Source: Actinopolyspora biskrensis (GTDB taxonomy: Bacteria > Actinomycetota > Actinomycetes > Mycobacteriales > Pseudonocardiaceae). From it: a DNA stretch of 64,000 nt. Position 1 is the stretch's first letter, and the number at the start of each line of letters is the position of its first letter. The notes below the pieces were generated by a model, which ran no database searches, was not told the DNA's origin, and saw only the letters and a program-made list of their open reading frames with translations. The stretch covers positions 195,583 through 259,582 of the forward strand of contig NZ_JACBYW010000004.1 in the NCBI RefSeq assembly GCF_013408175.1. Direction: 5' to 3'. The position numbers and the translations under genes were made by a program. This document shows, piece by piece, positions 19,288 to 29,898 of the stretch.

Positions 19288-19917
19288 TCAGGACTGGGGC
19301 AGGCGAAGACCGTTGTAGCCTGCGCGTGCGTCCGCGAAGCGGCGCGACACCTCGTCCCAGTTGACGACGTTCCAGAGCTGCTGGACGTAGTCGGCCTTGG
19401 CGTTCTTGTACTGCAGGTAGTAGGCGTGTTCCCAGATGTCGAAAACCAGCAGCGGAGTCGTGGCGATCGACAGGTTCGAGTGGTGGTCCCGCAGCTGCTG
19501 GGTGATCAGTCGCTGGCCGACGGGGTCCCAGGCGAGCACGCCCCAGCCGTTCCCCTGGATGGTGGTGGAGACGGCCTCCATCTGGGCGCGGAACTTGTCG
19601 AAGGAACCGAAGTCCTGATCGATGGCGGCCGCGAGCTCACCGGTCGGCTTGTCGCCGCCGTCCGGGCTGAGCACCTTCCACCAGACCAGGTGCATCGAAT
19701 GCCCGGCCAGGTTGAACGCCAATGTGGTCTCCAGCCCCACGATCGACGAGAAGTCCCCCTTGTCCCGGGCCTCGGCGATCTTCTCGATCGTGTCGTTGGC
19801 GCCCTTGACGTAGGTGGCGTGGTGCTTGCTGTGGTGAAGCTCGTTGATCTCCCCTGCGATGGCGGGCTCCAGCGCCGAGTAGTCGTAGTCCAACTCGGGC
19901 AGCACGTACTGAGCCAT
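19288..19917 (-). CDS. sodA: Fe/Mn superoxide dismutase
   Basis: Cytoplasmic superoxide dismutase of 209 aa. All four metal ligands are present: His in H-H-S-K-H-H, His in N-L-A-G-H-S-M-H, and Asp and His in F-D-I-W-E-H-A-Y. The start ATG 19917 has GGGAGAGGG upstream and matches the family N-terminus (A-Q-Y-x-L-P-E-L-D-Y). A Nur-type box about 50 nt upstream suggests nickel-dependent repression, as for the Fe-type SodF of Streptomyces, so iron rather than manganese is plausible. The metal itself cannot be read safely from sequence. Confidence 0.92.
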   Translation of the reverse strand: MAQYVLPELDYDYSALEPAIAGEINELHHSKHHATYVKGANDTIEKIAEARDKGDFSSIVGLETTLAFNLAGHSMHLVWWKVLSPDGGDKPTGELAAAIDQDFGSFDKFRAQMEAVSTTIQGNGWGVLAWDPVGQRLITQQLRDHHSNLSIATTPLLVFDIWEHAYYLQYKNAKADYVQQLWNVVNWDEVSRRFADARAGYNGLRLPQS

Positions 19918-19964
19918 GAACCCTCTCCCTGTTGCGTATGGGTTGCGACAACGAGTCTGTCTTA

Positions 19965-19983
19965 GTTGCAATCTATTAGCAAC
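19965..19983 (-). promoter_or_regulatory. Nur-type operator upstream of sodA
   Basis: TTGCAA-TCTAT-TAGCAA (19966-19982) fits the published Nur box tTGCaa-N5-ttGCAA, inside a slightly longer inverted repeat GTTGC...GCAAC. It lies 49-66 nt upstream of the sodA start, within the expected promoter. Confidence 0.55.
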
Positions 19984-20071
19984 TGTTCGGGAGACCGGGG
20001 GCGGGTGCCGGATCGTGGAACCCGGTGCCGGAAGCGCCCGGGCGGAGCGCTCCCGGCGCCGGAACCTGCGG

Positions 20072-21565
20072 TTACTCGGCCGGCCAGGTGTGCACCGGAT
20101 CTCCGGCGGCGCCCAGCGCGGTGTAGCGGCGCAGCATCTCGACCAGGGCGGTTTGCCGGTCGGTGTGCTCCTGCAGGGCGAGCACGGTGTCCCGCTGCCA
20201 GTCGGCCCCCGTCTGCCTCGCCCTGCAACGCCGCTCCAGCACACCGAGGTGGCGTTCGCGCACGGCATCCGAGACCCCGCAGGCCCGGAGCCCCTCGTGG
20301 GCCAGGGGCAGCAGTTCGCGGAGCACCAGCTCGTACGCGGGAACCCAGCCCAGCCCCGGCCAGTAGAGCCGGGCGCTCATCCCGTGGCGGGCCCCGCTGT
20401 AGAAGTTCTCCTCCGCGGTGGCGAACGACAGCTGCGTCCACAGTGGTCTGTCTTGTTCGGCCAGCGCACGCTGTGCCCCGTAGAAGAAAGCCGCGTTGGC
20501 GAGCATGTCGATCACGGTCGGCCCCGAGGGCAGCACCCTGTTCTCCACCCGCAGGTGCGGAATCCCGTCGGCCAGGTCGTAGACCGGCCGGTTCCAGCGC
20601 CACACCGTGCCGTTGTGCAGCCTCAGCTCCGAGAGGTTGGGGGCGCGGCCCGAGTCCAACGCGGCCACCGGGTCCTCTTCCTCCGGCTCCGGCATCAGGG
20701 CGGGGAAGTAGCGCACGTTCTCCTCGAACAGGTCGAAGATCGAGGTTATCCAGCGCTCGCCGAACCACACACGCGGACGCACTCCCTGGTTCTTCAGCTC
20801 CTCGGGTCTGCTGTCGGTGGCCTGCTGGAACAGCGGAACCCTGGTCTCCTGCCAGAGGGCCTTGCCGAGCAGGAACGGCGAGTTCGCTCCCACGGCGATC
20901 TGCACCCCTGCCAGGCACTGCGCGGCGTTCCAGTGCGCCGCGAAGTCCTCCGGAGCCACCTGGAGGTGCAGCTGGACCGAGGTGCAGGCCGAGGTGGGCA
21001 GAATCGACTCCGCGTGCGAGCGCAGCCGTTCCTGGCCGTGCTCCCCCAGCGGTGTGCCCGCCATGTGCAGCAGGATCTCCTCGCCGCGGGCCGCGCAGAT
21101 CTGCTGGTTGAGCAGTCCGTAACGCGGGGGGCGGGACAGCCATCTCGGGTCGAAGTGCGAGCTGCGCAGGGTCGGCAGCGTCCCGATCATGACCATTTTG
21201 GCCCCGCTGTCGTGTGCCTTCGCGTCGGCGTCGACGAGCGAGGCGCGCAGTTCCTCCTCCAGTTCGAGCGCCCCCTTGCCCGCCAGCACGCGCGGGGGGA
21301 CGTTGAACTCGATGTTGTGCTGTCCCAGTTCGGTGGTGAACGTGGGATCGCCGATCTTTTCCAGTACCTCGGTGTTGGACATCGACGGGTTCATCGCTTC
21401 GTCGACCAGGCTCAGCTCCATCTCCAAGCCCATTTGCTGGTGGGGGAAGGAGAAGTTGCCCTCGGCCAGCATCCGGGCCAGCGCGTCCAGACCGCGCTGC
21501 ATCTTGTCCCGGTACCGCTGCCGATCACCAGGTCTGAAAGCCTGATTGGCCACGTGCGTTCCCAT
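20072..21565 (-). CDS. Glutamate-cysteine ligase family protein (GCS2-like)
   Basis: ATP-dependent carboxylate-amine ligase-fold protein of 497 aa. Motifs [20 protein letters not shown] and [11 protein letters not shown] are the acidic metal- and ATP-binding segments of the GCS2 family. Actinobacteria make mycothiol, so the product may be gamma-glutamylcysteine for ergothioneine or a related gamma-glutamyl compound rather than glutathione. No egtB-E genes are nearby. It is monocistronic in this window and in the same orientation as sodA. Confidence 0.8.
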   Translation of the reverse strand: MGTHVANQAFRPGDRQRYRDKMQRGLDALARMLAEGNFSFPHQQMGLEMELSLVDEAMNPSMSNTEVLEKIGDPTFTTELGQHNIEFNVPPRVLAGKGALELEEELRASLVDADAKAHDSGAKMVMIGTLPTLRSSHFDPRWLSRPPRYGLLNQQICAARGEEILLHMAGTPLGEHGQERLRSHAESILPTSACTSVQLHLQVAPEDFAAHWNAAQCLAGVQIAVGANSPFLLGKALWQETRVPLFQQATDSRPEELKNQGVRPRVWFGERWITSIFDLFEENVRYFPALMPEPEEEDPVAALDSGRAPNLSELRLHNGTVWRWNRPVYDLADGIPHLRVENRVLPSGPTVIDMLANAAFFYGAQRALAEQDRPLWTQLSFATAEENFYSGARHGMSARLYWPGLGWVPAYELVLRELLPLAHEGLRACGVSDAVRERHLGVLERRCRARQTGADWQRDTVLALQEHTDRQTALVEMLRRYTALGAAGDPVHTWPAE

Positions 21566-21797
21566 GCCGCGTCACCCCGCTCCGACGGTGCGAACATCGG
21601 CAGCTTCCGTGCTGGTCAGCGCCGGATTTCACAGTGTCACAACGGATCACGGGCGTGCCAGGGGCCAAAATGGTGGCACGGTTCGGCGAACGGGCTAACC
21701 GGGTGGAAGCGCTGCGTGTTCCGCGGTGGAGGAAGGCGCCCGCCACCGGTGGCCGGGTCCGAGCCGCACCGGACTCGGACCCCGCCGGAGCGAGTGC

Positions 21798-23090
21798 TCA
21801 GGTCTCCGCGGAGGCGGCCTCGCCGGAACGCCTGCCGAGCGTGAGGTACACGGTGAGCGAGGCCAACACCACCCCGAACATCACCAGCGCCATCGGCAGC
21901 GCGGACTCCACTCCGCCCAGACCGACCAGCGGTGCGGCCATCGCCCCCACGACGAACTGGGTGACGCCGAGCAGGGCCGATGCGCTCCCCGAGACCTCCC
22001 GGCGCTCGGCCAGCGCGAGCATCGTCGTGTTGGGCAGCACGAAGCCGAGACTGGCGATCATCACGAACAGCGCGGCCAGCAGCACCGGCAGGGGCAGCCC
22101 CAGCAGCACCGCGCCGAGCAGGACCAGCCCGGCCGTCGCGGAGGAGATCAGCGCGGCCAGCAGCAGCTGGGACTCCGTGGCGATCCGGCCGACGAGCCGT
22201 GCGTTGGCCTGGCCCCCCGCGACGAGTCCCACCGCGTTGAGCCCGAACACCAGGCTGTAGGTCTGGGGGGACAGGCCGTAGATGTCCTGCAGCACGTAGG
22301 ACGATCCGCTGATGTAGGAGAACATCGCCGCCATCGCCAGCCCGGCGGCCAGGGCGTTGCCGAGGAACGAGGGAGTCGCCAGCAGCCCGCCGAAGGTACG
22401 CATCGTCGAGCCGAGACGCAGGGGCTGGCGCCACCGTCCGGGTTTGGTCTCCGGCAGCGCGAAGGAGGCCACCAGCAGCAGTACGATCGCGAAGCAGGTG
22501 AGCACCACGAAAACCCCGCGCCAGGTGGTGTGGGCCAGTATCTGCCCGCCGATCACCGGGGCGAGGATCGGGGCCAGTCCGGTCACCAGCATCAGCGCGG
22601 AGAAGAAGCGGGCCGCTTCCACACCGGAGTAGAGGTCGCGCACCGCCGCGCGAGCTATCACCATCCCCGCCGCGGCGCCGAACCCCTGCAGGGCGCGCAG
22701 CCCGGTGAGCGCGTAGATGTCGCCGGACATCGCGCACAGCACCGAGGCCGTCAGGTACACGGCCAGCCCGACGAGCAGCGGTTTCCGCCTGCCCACCGAG
22801 TCGCTGATCGGTCCGGCGATCAGCTGTCCGAAGGCCAGTCCGAGCAGCACCGCCGTCAGGGTCAGCTGCCCCTGCGCCGAACTCGCCCCCAGGTCCTCGG
22901 TCAGCTGGGGCAGCGCGGGCAGGTACATGTCGATGGTCAACGGCCCGAAGGCGGTCAGGCCGCCGAGGATGAGCGCGAACCTCGTCTTGCGGCGCAGAGT
23001 CGAATTGTCCGGGGACGGAGCCTCCGCGGTGTTCGGCCGGCCGGTTGCGGGGTCGTGCGCGGCGGTGTCACTCGCTTGTGCGTCGCTCAT
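21798..23090 (-). CDS. Bcr/CflA family multidrug MFS exporter
   Basis: Twelve-helix drug:proton antiporter of 430 aa. Signature features: G-P-L-T-I-D-M-Y-L-P-A-L-P in helix 1, G-P-I-S-D-S-V-G-R-R-K-P in loop 2-3 (motif A), and R-A-L-Q-G-F-G-A-A-A-G in helix 4, all typical of the Bcr/CflA branch. The ATG at 23090 follows a 30-residue polar N-terminus before helix 1; the open frame upstream to 23381 is shadow of the methyltransferase. Possible substrates include bicyclomycin-like compounds or sulfonamides, but none can be assigned. Confidence 0.87.
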   Translation of the reverse strand: MSDAQASDTAAHDPATGRPNTAEAPSPDNSTLRRKTRFALILGGLTAFGPLTIDMYLPALPQLTEDLGASSAQGQLTLTAVLLGLAFGQLIAGPISDSVGRRKPLLVGLAVYLTASVLCAMSGDIYALTGLRALQGFGAAAGMVIARAAVRDLYSGVEAARFFSALMLVTGLAPILAPVIGGQILAHTTWRGVFVVLTCFAIVLLLVASFALPETKPGRWRQPLRLGSTMRTFGGLLATPSFLGNALAAGLAMAAMFSYISGSSYVLQDIYGLSPQTYSLVFGLNAVGLVAGGQANARLVGRIATESQLLLAALISSATAGLVLLGAVLLGLPLPVLLAALFVMIASLGFVLPNTTMLALAERREVSGSASALLGVTQFVVGAMAAPLVGLGGVESALPMALVMFGVVLASLTVYLTLGRRSGEAASAET

Positions 23091-23259
23091 TCGCCCGGGC
23101 CTTCCGCGTTTCGGGAACTTCGGGACACCGACGATAAACGCGTTGGGACTGTTCGTTATGCCTGTTCGCTGGAGCGGGCCGGTGAGTTTCGCCATCCGGC
23201 ACGCTCCGTGTCCGCCGCGGGCCGAGGTCCGGGACCGGCCGCCGGAACCGAATGCGACG

Positions 23260-24081
23260 ATGCGGTGTGTGGCCAGACTGATCGAAGTGACCGATCCGGA
23301 GGACCCCGCGGTCGACGATTTCCGCGACCTGACCACGGCGGACCGCCGTCCCGACCGTCCCGGTGGACGCGGTCTGGTCATCGGGGAGGGGAGACTGGTC
23401 GTCGAACGGTTGCTGGACTCGCCGTACCCGTTGCGCGGCCTGCTCGGTGAACGACGTCGTATCGACGCGTTGTCCGGGGTGCTGGAGGGCCTGGACGTTC
23501 CCGCCTACGTCGTCGAGCCCGACGTGCTGGCCAAGATCGTGGGGTTCCACCTCAACCGGGGGGTGCTCGCGGTGGCGGACCGGCCACCCGAGACCGACCC
23601 GGCGTGGTTGATCGAGAACTCCCGGCGGCTCGCCGTGCTGGAGGGCGTGGTCGACCACGAGAACCTGGGGGCGATGTTCCGCAACGCGGCCGGGCTCGGC
23701 CTGGACGGGGTGCTGCTCGGCCGGGGGTGCTCGGACCCGCTGTACCGCCGCAGCGTGCGGGTTTCCATGGGACACGTGCTGCGGGTGCCCTTCGCGCGGC
23801 TGGATGACTGGCCCGCGGATCTGGGACTGCTCGAAGCGGCCGGTTTCCGCGTGGCCGCTCTGGCGCCTCGTTCCGGGGCCGTTCCGGTGGCCAAGGCCGA
23901 TCTCTCCAGCGGGAAGGTCGCCGTGCTGCTCGGTTCGGAGGGGCCCGGGCTGAGTGAGCGGGCCCTGGCCGCGGCCGATCTCACGGTGGGGATCCCGATG
24001 GCCAGAGGAGTGGACTCGCTGAACGTGGCGGCCTCGGCCGCGATCGTGTTCCACGCGATGGGCGAGGACCTCGTCGATTGA
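23260..24081 (+). CDS. SpoU/TrmH family RNA 2'-O-methyltransferase
   Basis: RNA ribose methyltransferase of 273 aa with an N-terminal substrate-binding domain and a C-terminal SPOUT knot. Motif 1 is V-D-H-E-N-L-G-A-M-F-R-N-A-A, motif 2 L-L-G-S-E-G-P-G-L, and motif 3 I-P-M-A-R-G-V-D-S-L-N-V-A-A-S-A-A. The conserved N, E and N/S residues of the family are present. GTG 23269 is an equally possible start (270 aa). In mycobacteria the homologue sits next to marR and a DUF2537 gene as here. Whether 23S rRNA or tRNA is the target is open. Confidence 0.88.
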   Translation: MRCVARLIEVTDPEDPAVDDFRDLTTADRRPDRPGGRGLVIGEGRLVVERLLDSPYPLRGLLGERRRIDALSGVLEGLDVPAYVVEPDVLAKIVGFHLNRGVLAVADRPPETDPAWLIENSRRLAVLEGVVDHENLGAMFRNAAGLGLDGVLLGRGCSDPLYRRSVRVSMGHVLRVPFARLDDWPADLGLLEAAGFRVAALAPRSGAVPVAKADLSSGKVAVLLGSEGPGLSERALAAADLTVGIPMARGVDSLNVAASAAIVFHAMGEDLVD

Positions 24082-24116
24082 CGTTTTCCGTCCCCCGTCT
24101 CGGGCTGTTGCGCGAC

Positions 24117-24229
24117 GGAACCTCTCGCGGGCTCCCGCCGCGGGTGCCCCGACATCGGGTAGGCACTGCACAACGTCGGGGCCCTCCTCGCGAGAGCACC
24201 ACGGGGGAACCCGCGGCGGTGCGAGTCGC
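24117..24229 (+). repeat. Dispersed structured repeat, copy B
   Basis: About 113 nt, the best structured copy. CTCTCGCG pairs with CGCGAGAG and GCCCCGAC pairs with GTCGGGGC, enclosing ATCGGGTAG. It begins 36 nt after the methyltransferase stop. Followed near 24240-24263 by a small hairpin, then by one copy of the 16-nt motif at 24367-24382. The rest of 24082-24403 has no gene. Confidence 0.75.
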
Positions 24230-24366
24230 CCGGGTGGATGTTTCGGCGCCGCAGCGCCGAGGAAAGACTCGAGCCGACCGACAACTCGCGAGGAAAGCAC
24301 CAGTGAGGTCGCTGTCCGGGGTATCACGCGACGCCGTCGAGGTTCCGCTCAGCAACCACCTGCGAC

Positions 24367-24382
24367 AACCGAGCCGCCGACC
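24367..24382 (+). repeat. 16-nt dispersed motif
   Basis: AACCGAGCCGCCGACC. Identical at 28280-28295, inverted at 15653-15668, and at 14 of 16 positions inverted at 36172-36187. All copies are intergenic. Here it lies 22 nt before the DUF2537 start. Confidence 0.55.
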
Positions 24383-24403
24383 TTCTGAAACCGTGGAGTG
24401 CTG

Positions 24404-25030
24404 TTGACCGGCAGCGTCACCGAAGAACCGGAGCTGGAGCTGCGCGCGGGCCGGGCGGGTGCCGTGCTCGTGGACGCGAGCGGGACTCTGGGGCTGGCTC
24501 CCGAGCACACGGGGGTTTCCGAGAGGCTGGCGGGGGCGTTGCGCGAGTGGTCCGAGGTGGTCGAACGGATACGCCGTGGCGAGACGTCGGGGCGGAAGGC
24601 CGCCGAGACGGCGACGCGGCGCGGGGAGCTGCTCGCTACCGAGCTGGCGACGGAGACCGGTGCGGCGCTCCGCTACAGGGACCCGGTGGACGGGAGCGTC
24701 CGCCGCGTGGAACCGCAGGAGCGCGACCGGAACCGCGAGGGCCTGCCAGGCGGAGCTGCGACCCCGGAGGGGGACGTGCCGTGGCTGCCGGGGCTGACGG
24801 TCGCCGCGATGGTGGCCGCGCTGACCGCGATCGCCCTCGTGGTGGTTTCCCTCGGTCTGGGAGAGGTGAACCCGCTGCTCGCCGTCGTGATCAACCTGGC
24901 CGTGGCGGGAGGGTTCGCCCCTTCGATCTGGCTGGGCCGGGACGTGCCCACCTGGCGGTGGCCGGTGCTGGGACTGGCCTGCGGGATAGTGCTGTCCTGG
25001 ATCGTGCTGCCGTTGAGCCTGCTCGGCTGA
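24404..25030 (+). CDS. DUF2537 domain-containing membrane protein
   Basis: Actinobacterial membrane protein of 208 aa. The N-terminal 120 residues are soluble and charged; the C-terminal 85 hold three predicted helices (about 128-148, 155-172, 182-203). TTG 24404 is preferred because GGAG at 24395-24398 sits 5 nt upstream; GTG 24398 overlaps that site. The neighbourhood (SpoU methyltransferase before, sepH after) matches the mycobacterial order. Function unknown. Confidence 0.72.
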   Translation: MTGSVTEEPELELRAGRAGAVLVDASGTLGLAPEHTGVSERLAGALREWSEVVERIRRGETSGRKAAETATRRGELLATELATETGAALRYRDPVDGSVRRVEPQERDRNREGLPGGAATPEGDVPWLPGLTVAAMVAALTAIALVVVSLGLGEVNPLLAVVINLAVAGGFAPSIWLGRDVPTWRWPVLGLACGIVLSWIVLPLSLLG

Positions 25031-25161
25031 CGGCGGGTCCTCCGCCTCGGCACCGCCGCGCCGCGGGAAGCCCCGCTCCCCCGCACCGGACCGGCGGCCG
25101 TCCACGGGTGTGACGCGACGACCGTGGCTTCCCCGTGGCCTCGTTGGGCACAATCAAGGTC

Positions 25162-25509
25162 ATGTCACCGTCCGCGCGTGCGTTGTTCTTGATCGGTGCC
25201 CTCGCGATCCTGCTGGCCCTGCTCGCGGTAGCAGTGCCGGAGGAGCTGGGCTATCTCGGTTGGACGGCCGGGACGATCGGAGCGCTTTCCGTGGCGGCGG
25301 GGTTCGTGACCAGGGCGCTCAGCTCGGAACCCGGGGAGAACCGGCAGGGGGGCAACCGCGGCCCGAGCGGTGAGCTCGGGAAGCTCGTCAGCAGACCCGG
25401 CACGAGACTGCGCGCCCGGATCGCGCAGCGCGGGCAGAGCAGCGCGCGGCGGGGGGAGCCTCCGCGGAACGGGGCCCCCTCCGGGGAGGAGACCCCGAAG
25501 AGCGGATAG
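25162..25509 (+). CDS. Small membrane protein with basic tail, unknown function
   Basis: A 115-aa protein with two hydrophobic helices (about residues 5-25 and 30-50) and a 65-residue Arg/Gly/Ser-rich hydrophilic tail. ATG 25162 has AAGG upstream; a GTG at 25135 would add nine residues. I do not recognise a family. It is convergent with sepH and separated by 44 nt. Confidence 0.6.
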   Translation: MSPSARALFLIGALAILLALLAVAVPEELGYLGWTAGTIGALSVAAGFVTRALSSEPGENRQGGNRGPSGELGKLVSRPGTRLRARIAQRGQSSARRGEPPRNGAPSGEETPKSG

Positions 25510-25553
25510 CCGGGGCACCCGCTGGTCCGGAGCGGGAGCTCCCACGAACGTGT

Positions 25554-26591
25554 TCAGCGGTTGGAACGCACTCCGAGCAGCACGTCCTCCCAGGAGGGGA
25601 CGATCGGGTGGTCCTTGCGGTTCTGCGAGGTCTCGGACTCGTCGTCGTCCGCCTCCTCGTCGGAGAGCTCCTCCTGCTCCTCCGCGCCGGGAGCTGTTCT
25701 TCCGGCCTGATCCGCTCCGGTCTGCCCGTCCTGCTCGGCATCGCGCAGATGTCCCGCATCGGCGGACTGGACCGTCGCTCCCACGATCGAACCGGTGGTC
25801 ATCGGAGGGACGTGGGGTGTTCCCACTCCGGGACCGTCCACGCCGTCACCGCCGCGCGCCCCGGCTGCCGTGGCCTGCCCCAGCACCGGAGCGGGAGTTC
25901 CGTGCTCCGGACCCGATTGTTGGGCCGTGTCGTCCTCCGAGTCGGAGTGGTCCAGCTCGAGCGCTTCCCGGGCCAGCTCGGTCACGGGACGCACCGTGCG
26001 CAGCGGGCGACTGGGTGAGGGGTCGAGCAGATCGACCGCGTCGTCGTCCAGCGGAGCGATCGTGCCTCCCTGGGCGCCGGGGTTGAAGGTCCAGTGTGCC
26101 GTGTTCTCGGTGCGTCCGGCCTGCCAGTACAACGAGACGACCCACTTGCCGTCGTCGCCGCGCCAGGAGTCCCAGGAGGTCTCGCCGTAGTCGTGTCCGC
26201 GCATGCCGAAGGTGTGCGCGACGACCTCGCCGAGCGTCTGCACGTCCGGACCGTCCTCGCGCACGGGGTGCGCCCGCTGAGCCCGTTCGGCGACCTGGGC
26301 GCGTTCCAGCAGCACGGGGTGGGCGTAGCGTTCGACGCGCTGTTCGGGGAGCCCGGACTCCGCCGCTATCTCCTCGACGGAAGCGCCCCCGCGCACCCGT
26401 GCCTGGATCTCGCGTGGGCGTATCTGGGACTCCATCTCGATCTGAACCTGCCCGAGACGGGTGAGATCCCCCCGCGCGGCGGCACGCAGTCGTTCATCGG
26501 CGGGCACCGCGAAGCGTTCGCCGTTGTCGGGATCCTCACAGACGACCGTCTCGCCGTCCTCCTCGAGTCCCACCACTCGCAGCGCTCGCAT
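25554..26591 (-). CDS. sepH: Cell division protein SepH
   Basis: Actinobacterial cytoplasmic cell-division regulator that binds FtsZ. It has 345 aa. The N-terminal DUF3071 domain (about 1-170) begins M-R-A-L-R-V-V-G and contains a helix-turn-helix-like segment S-V-E-E-I-A-A-E-S-G-L-P-E-Q-R-V-E-R-Y and W-R-G-D-D-G-K-W-V-V. The rest is disordered and Gly/Glu-rich, ending in the conserved P-S-W-E-D-V-L-L-G-V-R tail. A probable promoter lies at 26617-26644. Confidence 0.92.
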   Translation of the reverse strand: MRALRVVGLEEDGETVVCEDPDNGERFAVPADERLRAAARGDLTRLGQVQIEMESQIRPREIQARVRGGASVEEIAAESGLPEQRVERYAHPVLLERAQVAERAQRAHPVREDGPDVQTLGEVVAHTFGMRGHDYGETSWDSWRGDDGKWVVSLYWQAGRTENTAHWTFNPGAQGGTIAPLDDDAVDLLDPSPSRPLRTVRPVTELAREALELDHSDSEDDTAQQSGPEHGTPAPVLGQATAAGARGGDGVDGPGVGTPHVPPMTTGSIVGATVQSADAGHLRDAEQDGQTGADQAGRTAPGAEEQEELSDEEADDDESETSQNRKDHPIVPSWEDVLLGVRSNR

Positions 26592-26616
26592 AGGTGCCTC
26601 CCCGCGCCTCCCGCTG

Positions 26617-26644
26617 ATTTTAGATCACCAAGCTATAACGATAA
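26617..26644 (-). promoter_or_regulatory. Putative sepH promoter
   Basis: On the minus strand TTATCG (26644-26639) and TAAAAT (26622-26617) are spaced by 16 nt, in an AT-rich patch unlike its surroundings. A start near 26610 would leave a leader of about 20 nt containing GGGGAGG before the sepH ATG. Confidence 0.45.
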
Positions 26645-26790
26645 CCCGGCGGCCCACGGTTACGGGCGAGGACGCGCCGGGTTGACCGATACGTCGAGCG
26701 ATCCTGCCGGATTCGGAGCGTCGCGCGAATCAGTAGAAATACCCGGACGGACCGGCGCCGGGGACGGGTCGGCCCCGGCGCCGGAACGCA

Positions 26791-27999
<1,209 letters not shown>

Positions 28000-28279
28000 T
28001 CACGAAGTTGGCCAGATGACCGGCGCCGTTGCCGGCTCAAGCACGGTGGTGCACATCGTCGGCGGGGTACGGCTCGCGCCGTGGCCGACGGTGTGAACCA
28101 GCCGTCGGAAACTTACTGCTTCGGCTGCCTTCTTGGCCACAGCGACGAGCCGGGCGTCACCCGAGGGATGCTCCGGCCTTCGGCGGGCGCGCGGCTCGGC
28201 CTGCGCGGCGGTGCCCACTCGGTGCGCCGGATCCCGCAGCGGGACCCGCCCGAGGTGCCCCCGCGGAACCACCTGCTCG

Positions 28280-28295
28280 AACCGAGCCGCCGACC
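28280..28295 (+). repeat. 16-nt dispersed motif
   Basis: AACCGAGCCGCCGACC, identical to 24367-24382 and preceded by a similar AACCACCTGC. It ends 2 nt before the stop codon of the sigma factor gene on the opposite strand. Confidence 0.5.
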
Positions 28296-28297
28296 GC

Positions 28298-28915
28298 TCA
28301 CTCGCCCGCGGTTCGCTCCGGTTCGTCGTGCTCGCGCAGCTGTGCTGCCAGGTCCTCCCGCGCCCTGGCCACCCGGGAGCGCACGGTCCCGGTTCTGCAG
28401 CCGGTGACCTGCGCCGTTTCCGCGTAGCTGAGCCCGAGCACCTGGGTCAGCACGAACGCCTCGCGCCGCTGCGGACCGAGACCGGCCAGGGCGCTGCGCA
28501 GCGCGTAACCGTCCAGCAGCGTCGGCGTCCGCGGTTGGGCCAGCTCCGCGGCTCGTTGCCAGTCGGGGTGGTCGGCCCGTTGCGGGCGGCGTTTGCGTCG
28601 CCGCAGGTGGTCGGCGGCCACCTTCCGGGCGATCGAGAGCAGCCAGGTGCGAGCCGGCGCCCTCCCCCGGTAGGAGCTCAGCGAGCGGAAAGCCCGCAGG
28701 TAGCACTCCTGGGTGAGGTCCTCGGCGGAGCCCTCGTCGGTGAGGTGCCGCAACAGTTGCCAGACCTGCCGCTGCGTCCCGCGGACGAACGCGGCGGCGG
28801 CCTCGGTGTCGCCCTGCTTGGCCGCGAACGCACGACGCGTGAGCTCCTGGTCGTCCACACCCAGTCCAATGAGGTTCGGGGACGGAAGGTCCACCGGAAG
28901 AGTTGCCGTTGTCAC
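28298..28915 (-). CDS. ECF sigma factor, SigC-like
   Basis: Extracytoplasmic-function sigma factor of 205 aa. Region 2 includes D-L-T-Q-E-C-Y-L-R-A-F and R-T-W-L-L-S-I-A-R-K-V-A-A-D-H-L-R; region 4 ends G-L-S-Y-A-E-T-A-Q-V-T-G-C-R-T-G-T-V-R-S-R-V-A-R-A. The region-2 wording resembles mycobacterial SigC. It is divergent from a zinc-finger membrane protein that may sense its signal, and close to a copper ATPase. An ECF-like promoter (GGAACC, 16 nt, CGACC) is possible in the 130-nt divergent gap but weakly supported. Confidence 0.87.
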   Translation of the reverse strand: MTTATLPVDLPSPNLIGLGVDDQELTRRAFAAKQGDTEAAAAFVRGTQRQVWQLLRHLTDEGSAEDLTQECYLRAFRSLSSYRGRAPARTWLLSIARKVAADHLRRRKRRPQRADHPDWQRAAELAQPRTPTLLDGYALRSALAGLGPQRREAFVLTQVLGLSYAETAQVTGCRTGTVRSRVARAREDLAAQLREHDEPERTAGE

Positions 28916-29044
28916 GGTGAACGCCCGCCCTGCCTCGCTCGCCCGGCCCGGCCGCGCTCACCTCGCCGAACGATACTCGTTCCCACTCCCGACCGGTCGT
29001 ACGGCTTCGGGAACCAACCGGGGCTTTCGGACGACCAGCACCGT

Positions 29045-29809
29045 GTGGACTGCGTGACGAGTGTCGAGATCCTCTCCGCCGAGCTCGACGGAGCGGCGAC
29101 GACGGAGGAGCGCCGTCGAGCACGGCTGCACGTGGACGGCTGTGCCTCCTGCCGGGACTGGTACCGCGAGGCCACGGCGCTGACCAGAGCGGTTCGGGTG
29201 ATGCCCGCCGAGCCGGGGCCCGATGTGACCGAGGCGGTGCTTCCCGCCCTGCGTCCGAGCAGGCTGGACCGGCTGCGCGGCGCCAGGGGCAGGCCGCTGC
29301 GGCTCGGGCTGCGCTGGCTGCTCGGTCTGGTGGCGCTGCTCCAGCTCGGGACGGCGGTGCTGTATCTCACGGGCCCGGGGGTCCGGGTGCTGCCCGGCGC
29401 TTCGCACGGCACCGCGCCGCACGTCGACCACGAGACCGGGGCGTGGAACGCGGCGCTTGCCGTGGCGCTGGTCTGGGTGGCGCTGCGTTCCAGGCACGCG
29501 GCCGCTCAACTGCCGGTGCTGGCGAGCTTCACCGGTGTGCTCGGCGGGCTGTGCCTGCTGGATCTGCTCACCGACCGGGTGGGCCTGGGCCGGGTGCTTT
29601 CTCACGTGCCCGTGCTGATCGGGCTGGCGCTGGTGGCAGTGTTGGCGGTGTTGCGCGGGCCGGAGCGGTTCCCCGGCTTCCCGGAGTCCGGGTACGCGGG
29701 GGCGGATCCGGATGAGGCGGACGAGCCCGGGACCGGTCCCGGTCCCGCGGAGGCCGCGGAGCCGGAGGGGTCCGGTCCTTCCCCGGTCGCGCACCGCGCG
29801 AGCGCGTGA
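29045..29809 (+). CDS. zf-HC2 membrane protein (putative anti-sigma factor)
   Basis: Protein of 254 aa. The first 45 residues carry a zinc-binding H-x3-C-x2-C (H-V-D-G-C-A-S-C) as in ZAS anti-sigma domains. Five hydrophobic helices follow between about residues 80 and 210, with two histidines (S-H-G-T-A-P-H-V-D-H) in an extracytoplasmic loop that might bind metal. The tail is acidic. GTG 29045 is chosen because homologues begin (M)DC before the finger. The pairing with the divergent ECF gene and the downstream CopA suggests a copper or respiration sensor; this is inference. Confidence 0.72.
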   Translation: MDCVTSVEILSAELDGAATTEERRRARLHVDGCASCRDWYREATALTRAVRVMPAEPGPDVTEAVLPALRPSRLDRLRGARGRPLRLGLRWLLGLVALLQLGTAVLYLTGPGVRVLPGASHGTAPHVDHETGAWNAALAVALVWVALRSRHAAAQLPVLASFTGVLGGLCLLDLLTDRVGLGRVLSHVPVLIGLALVAVLAVLRGPERFPGFPESGYAGADPDEADEPGTGPGPAEAAEPEGSGPSPVAHRASA

Positions 29810-29898
29810 GGGGTTGGAGTGGGCGCACGGCCCGAGTTGGAGGTCGGACGCCGTGGCGGGGAGCGCTCACCACGGCGAAACGCACGAAAGGTGTCCGG

